NCBI RefSeq assembly: GCF_007994985.1
Contig: NZ_VOQF01000005.1
Location: forward strand, 372,001-436,000
DNA length: 64,000 bases
Origin: Metabacillus litoralis
Lineage (GTDB): Bacteria > Bacillota > Bacilli > Bacillales > Bacillaceae
Direction: 5' to 3'
In this document: in pieces, positions 61,066-64,000 of the stretch
Numbering within the stretch: position 1 is the first letter of the stretch
How the letters are laid out: each line of letters begins with the position of its first letter
Translations under genes and position numbers: made by a program
The notes under the pieces: model-generated
Told to the model about the DNA's origin: nothing
The model's database searches: none
The model's input: the letters and a program-made list of their open reading frames with translations, nothing else

Positions 61066-63366
61066 ATGCGAAGTAACTTCAATAAAACTTACCAATTATT
61101 TGTAGTATTAAGTATTATACTCTCTATATACATGACATTTTTAAATATTAATTACCCTTATGTCGGTGCAAGTGTAGAAATAAGCGAAGAAGATAAAATA
61201 ATAATAACTTATATAGAGCCGAAATCTTGGGCTGAAAAAGTGGGAATAAAAATTGGTGATGTTCTTATTGAGGTTAATGGCTCAGATCCACTAAAACATA
61301 AACCTTTATTGAATAAACATGTATTAGAACAGGTTGAATCTTTCACTCTTGAAAGAGGTGGACTAGAGAAAGAATATACTTTTTCTAGTTCACCTAATTT
61401 TAATGCACAAAGTTTATTAATTATTATTATACCTTTTACCGTTTTATTTTTATGTTTGTTTTGTAGTTTTTATATTTATAAATCTAATAAAAGTATTAAT
61501 TTAAAATCTGCAAATTTATTAAATGTTTTTTTACTAATTATCTCAATGGCATATATTAGTGCTACTGGTTCTTCAAAAGGTGATGAAATTAGCAGATACG
61601 TTAATTTATGTTTGTTCCTTTTGGTGCCTGTTAGTTATATGCATTTTTTGTACCAATATTTTATTGAATTAGGTAAAAAATTATTTAACTTCCATTTTGT
61701 TAAATTTGGTTATGTATTAGTAGGACTTAATGTTATTGCAGAAATAGCTCAATATTATTTTCTATTTAGTTTTCAATATAATAGAACTATAAATTTAATT
61801 TCCTTCTTTATCCTACTCGTGCTAACTTTTTTACTGAAAATATTCGGATTGAAAAAGATAAAGTACTCTGAACAATCGTATATAGTAAAGATTTTGATTG
61901 TCACAAATATTCTTTCCTTTTCACCTTTTTTATTATTTTATGTAATACCATTTCTGATATTTAAGAAGTATGTTTTTCCACCTACATTTTTAGCGGTCTT
62001 TCTGTTGTTGATTCCCTTTTCATTGGTATATCAATTTTTAGCCACTAAAATTTATGATATTGAGTTCTTACTTGGAAGAATTAGATATTATTCTTTATTG
62101 GCTATTATTCCAAGTTTAATAATAGTTGGAATAATGCTAAATTTAAAAGAAAGTAATCCGAATTTTTACCAAATAAAACTAGCTATTATAATTTATATAG
62201 TGCTCATAGCAGTATTCTACATCAAAGAAATCTTCGACTATCGCTTCAGACTTAAGCGGTTTTCTGAGAAGTATAATTACCAGGATAGTATATTTAAATA
62301 TACACAAAGTATCCGCAAGGCAAGTACTTTAGAACAGGTTGTTTCTGAGCTTAAACAGGTAATTACTGATGTACTTATTGTTAGTAAGGCTTACTTTATA
62401 GAAGTGGATAAGGAAAAAAATATCTCAGCTGTTGATCCTAATGCAAAGAATTCAGATTATGGTCCATATGTGAAAGAAATTAAGAAGGTATCGGTTGAAA
62501 TCGGGAAAATTATCGAAGTTGATAAGGGATTTATTATAAATATTGGAGAAACAGATGATAAAAGCTATGTTCTGCTTTGTTTATCAATATTAAATACTCC
62601 TATTTTAACTAGAGATGAAATTTCCTGGCTTAAAACATTGTCTTTTTATACAAATGTGTCCTTGGAAAATTTCCTTAAAATTGATGAACTTATGCAGCAT
62701 TTGCAAAAGGTTGAAACTGAAGGTCAAAACCCTGGATGGTTAACGAAGCTTTTATTTTCTATTGAAGAGAAGCAGCGTTCTAATTTAGCTAAAGATCTTC
62801 ATGATTCAGTTTTGCAGGATTTAGTTTCGTTAAAGAGACAGTGTGAAATGGCTTTATCAGAGGTAGAAGTGGATTCTGATAAATTGAAAAATCAGTTGCA
62901 GGAAATGAATAGCAATATGACTAAAATCATCAAAACAACAAGAGAAACTTGTCAGGAATTACGACCACAGTTGCTTTATGATTTAGGCTTAGTGAAAGCT
63001 CTTAATAAGCTAGTGATGCAGTATCAAGAAACAGTTGATTTTGACATTCGATTAAATACAGGTAATTTCACAATGAATTTGGATATTGATACGCAGCTGA
63101 ATATTTATCGTATTATCCAGGAGCTTTTAACAAATGCTCAAAAGCATTCAAAGGCATCTAGTGTGTTAATTATTTTAGTATGTATCAAAGATAAAATTGT
63201 CCTGCATTATGAAGATAATGGGATTGGCTTTAAATATAATAATATGAATGACCAATCTGAAAGTATGGGATTGTCAGGTATTAGTGAAAGAGTGAAGGCT
63301 CTAAAGGGAACAATTACGATTGAAACCTCAGAAGGAAGAGGCTTAAAGATAGATGTTGAAATATAG
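61066..63366 (+). CDS. comP: ComP, quorum-sensing histidine kinase
   Basis: The 766-aa kinase has one N-terminal helix (about 10-28), an outside PDZ-like domain (about 35-115; EPKSWAEKVGIKIGDVLIEV), then about eight or nine further helices to residue 395, a GAF-like segment, a HisKA_3 domain with LAKDLHDSVLQDLVSL (His near 575), and an ATPase domain with ELLTNAQKHSKAS, DNGIGFKY and GLSGISERVKAL. It senses modified ComX and phosphorylates ComA. ATG 61066 lies 6 bases after AAAGGTG; the longer in-frame GTG 61057 is part of that SD. Confidence 0.93.
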   Translation: MRSNFNKTYQLFVVLSIILSIYMTFLNINYPYVGASVEISEEDKIIITYIEPKSWAEKVGIKIGDVLIEVNGSDPLKHKPLLNKHVLEQVESFTLERGGLEKEYTFSSSPNFNAQSLLIIIIPFTVLFLCLFCSFYIYKSNKSINLKSANLLNVFLLIISMAYISATGSSKGDEISRYVNLCLFLLVPVSYMHFLYQYFIELGKKLFNFHFVKFGYVLVGLNVIAEIAQYYFLFSFQYNRTINLISFFILLVLTFLLKIFGLKKIKYSEQSYIVKILIVTNILSFSPFLLFYVIPFLIFKKYVFPPTFLAVFLLLIPFSLVYQFLATKIYDIEFLLGRIRYYSLLAIIPSLIIVGIMLNLKESNPNFYQIKLAIIIYIVLIAVFYIKEIFDYRFRLKRFSEKYNYQDSIFKYTQSIRKASTLEQVVSELKQVITDVLIVSKAYFIEVDKEKNISAVDPNAKNSDYGPYVKEIKKVSVEIGKIIEVDKGFIINIGETDDKSYVLLCLSILNTPILTRDEISWLKTLSFYTNVSLENFLKIDELMQHLQKVETEGQNPGWLTKLLFSIEEKQRSNLAKDLHDSVLQDLVSLKRQCEMALSEVEVDSDKLKNQLQEMNSNMTKIIKTTRETCQELRPQLLYDLGLVKALNKLVMQYQETVDFDIRLNTGNFTMNLDIDTQLNIYRIIQELLTNAQKHSKASSVLIILVCIKDKIVLHYEDNGIGFKYNNMNDQSESMGLSGISERVKALKGTITIETSEGRGLKIDVEI

Positions 63367-63451
63367 ACTTGGCATATGCCAGGTCTCTTTTTTAAGATAT
63401 TCAAATAATGGTTTAACATTGAAAGAAAGTAAAACAAGTAGTAAACAATAT

Positions 63452-63606
63452 ATAAGGCTGTTTTCGCAAACTTTGTTGCTTATAAATACCCGAAGAAATC
63501 AGCATTGTATCAAGTCTAGTTGCATCTTTTCTTCGCCAAAATATACTGATTCTCCTGCATATTTTGGTTAAATAGCAACATTCTTTCAGAAAAGAGCCGT
63601 ATATAA
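63452..63606 (-). repeat. Interspersed repeat family C, copy 3 (between comP and comA)
   Basis: Read on the minus strand it starts GGCTCTTTTCTGAAAG and contains CAAAATATGCAGGAGAATCA, GAAGAAAAGATGCAACTAGA and GGGTATTTATAAGCAACAAA, very close to copy 1. It lies inside the 262-base comP-comA gap and ends about 22 bases before the comA start. It gives frames on both strands, which I take as by-products. Confidence 0.87.
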
Positions 63607-63628
63607 AGAATGAACAAAGGGTGGAAAA

Positions 63629-64000
63629 ATGATACATATTTTAGTAGTAGATGATCATCCAGCAGTAAGAGAAGGCACAAAGGCAATTTTAGAAGCAGAA
63701 CCTAGTGTTCAAGTAGAATGCTTGAATCCGCCTTATACAGTTGAAGAAATGAAAAAATTTGATTTTGCTCCCTTTGATGTTATCTTAATGGATTTGAATT
63801 TAGGTGAGATTAACGGAATGGAGTTATCTTCAACAATCTTAAGTCTTCATCCGACTAGTAAAGTGATTCTCTATACAGGTTATGATGTTGAAGATTATTT
63901 TGAGGAAGCACTACAATTAGGTATTTTGGGAGCAGTAAGTAAGACAGAGTCAAAGGAAAAGCTATTAGATTATATTAGACATGTTATTAATGGAGAAATT
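63629..64000 (+). CDS. comA: ComA response regulator, cut by the window edge
   Basis: The first 124 codons are present, covering the receiver domain. Phosphoacceptor D55 lies in VILMDLNLGEINGMEL, the acidic pocket in LVVDDHP (8-9), T83 in YTGYD and K105 in VSKTES. The C-terminal LuxR-type DNA-binding domain is beyond the window. It starts MIHILVVDDHPAVREGTKAI with GGGTGG upstream of ATG 63629. Phosphorylated ComA should bind the box upstream of degQ. An unusually long gap with a repeat separates it from comP. Confidence 0.93.
   Translation, partial: MIHILVVDDHPAVREGTKAILEAEPSVQVECLNPPYTVEEMKKFDFAPFDVILMDLNLGEINGMELSSTILSLHPTSKVILYTGYDVEDYFEEALQLGILGAVSKTESKEKLLDYIRHVINGEI

Noticed and set aside
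63353-63637. Two opposed frames of about 72-74 codons between comP and comA
   Set aside because: They lie in the family C repeat. Copies 1 and 2 do not preserve the reading frame, so they are not coding.

Overview
The window comes from a low-GC, spore-forming member of the Bacillaceae. Almost every gene has a recognisable Bacillus subtilis counterpart (yun, yut, yum, yui, yue, yug and com genes), often in B. subtilis order but with rearrangements, insertions and many intergenic repeats. Sporulation or spore genes (lytH, yunB, yutC, yutH, yueG) support a spore-former. I do not assign a species; a B. subtilis relative outside the subtilis group is most likely.

Layout. 1-4.9 kb: the end of sufB, then yunF-yunE-yunD-yunC-yunB. 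4.9-6.9 kb: a lysine riboswitch (L box) with its terminator in front of an NhaC-family transporter. 7.7-9.4 kb: a sodium-dependent NSS transporter with its one-helix small subunit (MetP/MetS type). 9.6-20.3 kb: lytH, lipA, yutC, yutD, two small conserved genes, a degenerate-GGDEF/EAL protein, yutE, yutF, yutG, yutH and a 2-hydroxyacid dehydrogenase. 20.8-24.1 kb: the overlapping hom-thrC-thrB operon. 24.2-32.1 kb: Fe-S scaffold and carrier genes (yutI, yutM), flavin oxidoreductases (yutJ, yumC, yumB), dapF and small conserved genes, with a Rex-like operator before yumB. 32.4-41.9 kb: yuiA-yuiB-yuiC, a BtuF-like protein, yuiD, leucyl aminopeptidase, yuiF, a membrane-anchored protein that appears to start at CTG, BirA-controlled bioY and yuiH. 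42.2-46.5 kb: yjfB, ohr/ohrR, ald/adeR. 46.9-57.1 kb: yueD, an orphan histidine kinase, yueE, yuzF, a MerR regulator, yugP, a yugS-like CNNM/CorC protein, yueF, yueG, yueH and an HpaB-family hydroxylase. 57.4-64 kb: pdeH (yuxH), a yuzC-position gene, degQ with a ComA box, then comQ-comX-comP-comA, with comA cut by the window edge.

How the parts work together. The right end is a quorum-sensing module: ComQ prenylates ComX, ComP senses it and phosphorylates ComA, and ComA should activate degQ through the box at 59442-59457. DegQ would pass the signal to DegS-DegU. The c-di-GMP phosphodiesterase pdeH sits beside it, as in B. subtilis. The left and middle parts hold housekeeping amino-acid metabolism (threonine, lysine/DAP, alanine), lipoate and Fe-S cluster assembly, and respiratory NADH oxidation.

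The most unusual content is the intergenic repeats. They include a roughly 130-bp hairpin family (A), in two cases inside a 330-340 bp element with GGGACATAA-type terminal inverted repeats; a GTTGATT...AATCAAC element (B); a roughly 165-bp element (C) found three times, each time just upstream of a gene, including between comP and comA; and two 20-bp-unit tandem arrays (D). Several genes also show odd initiation regions: an SD-sequestering hairpin at yunB, a probable CTG start at 40028, a hairpin before the yugS-like gene, and a minigene overlapping the merR start.
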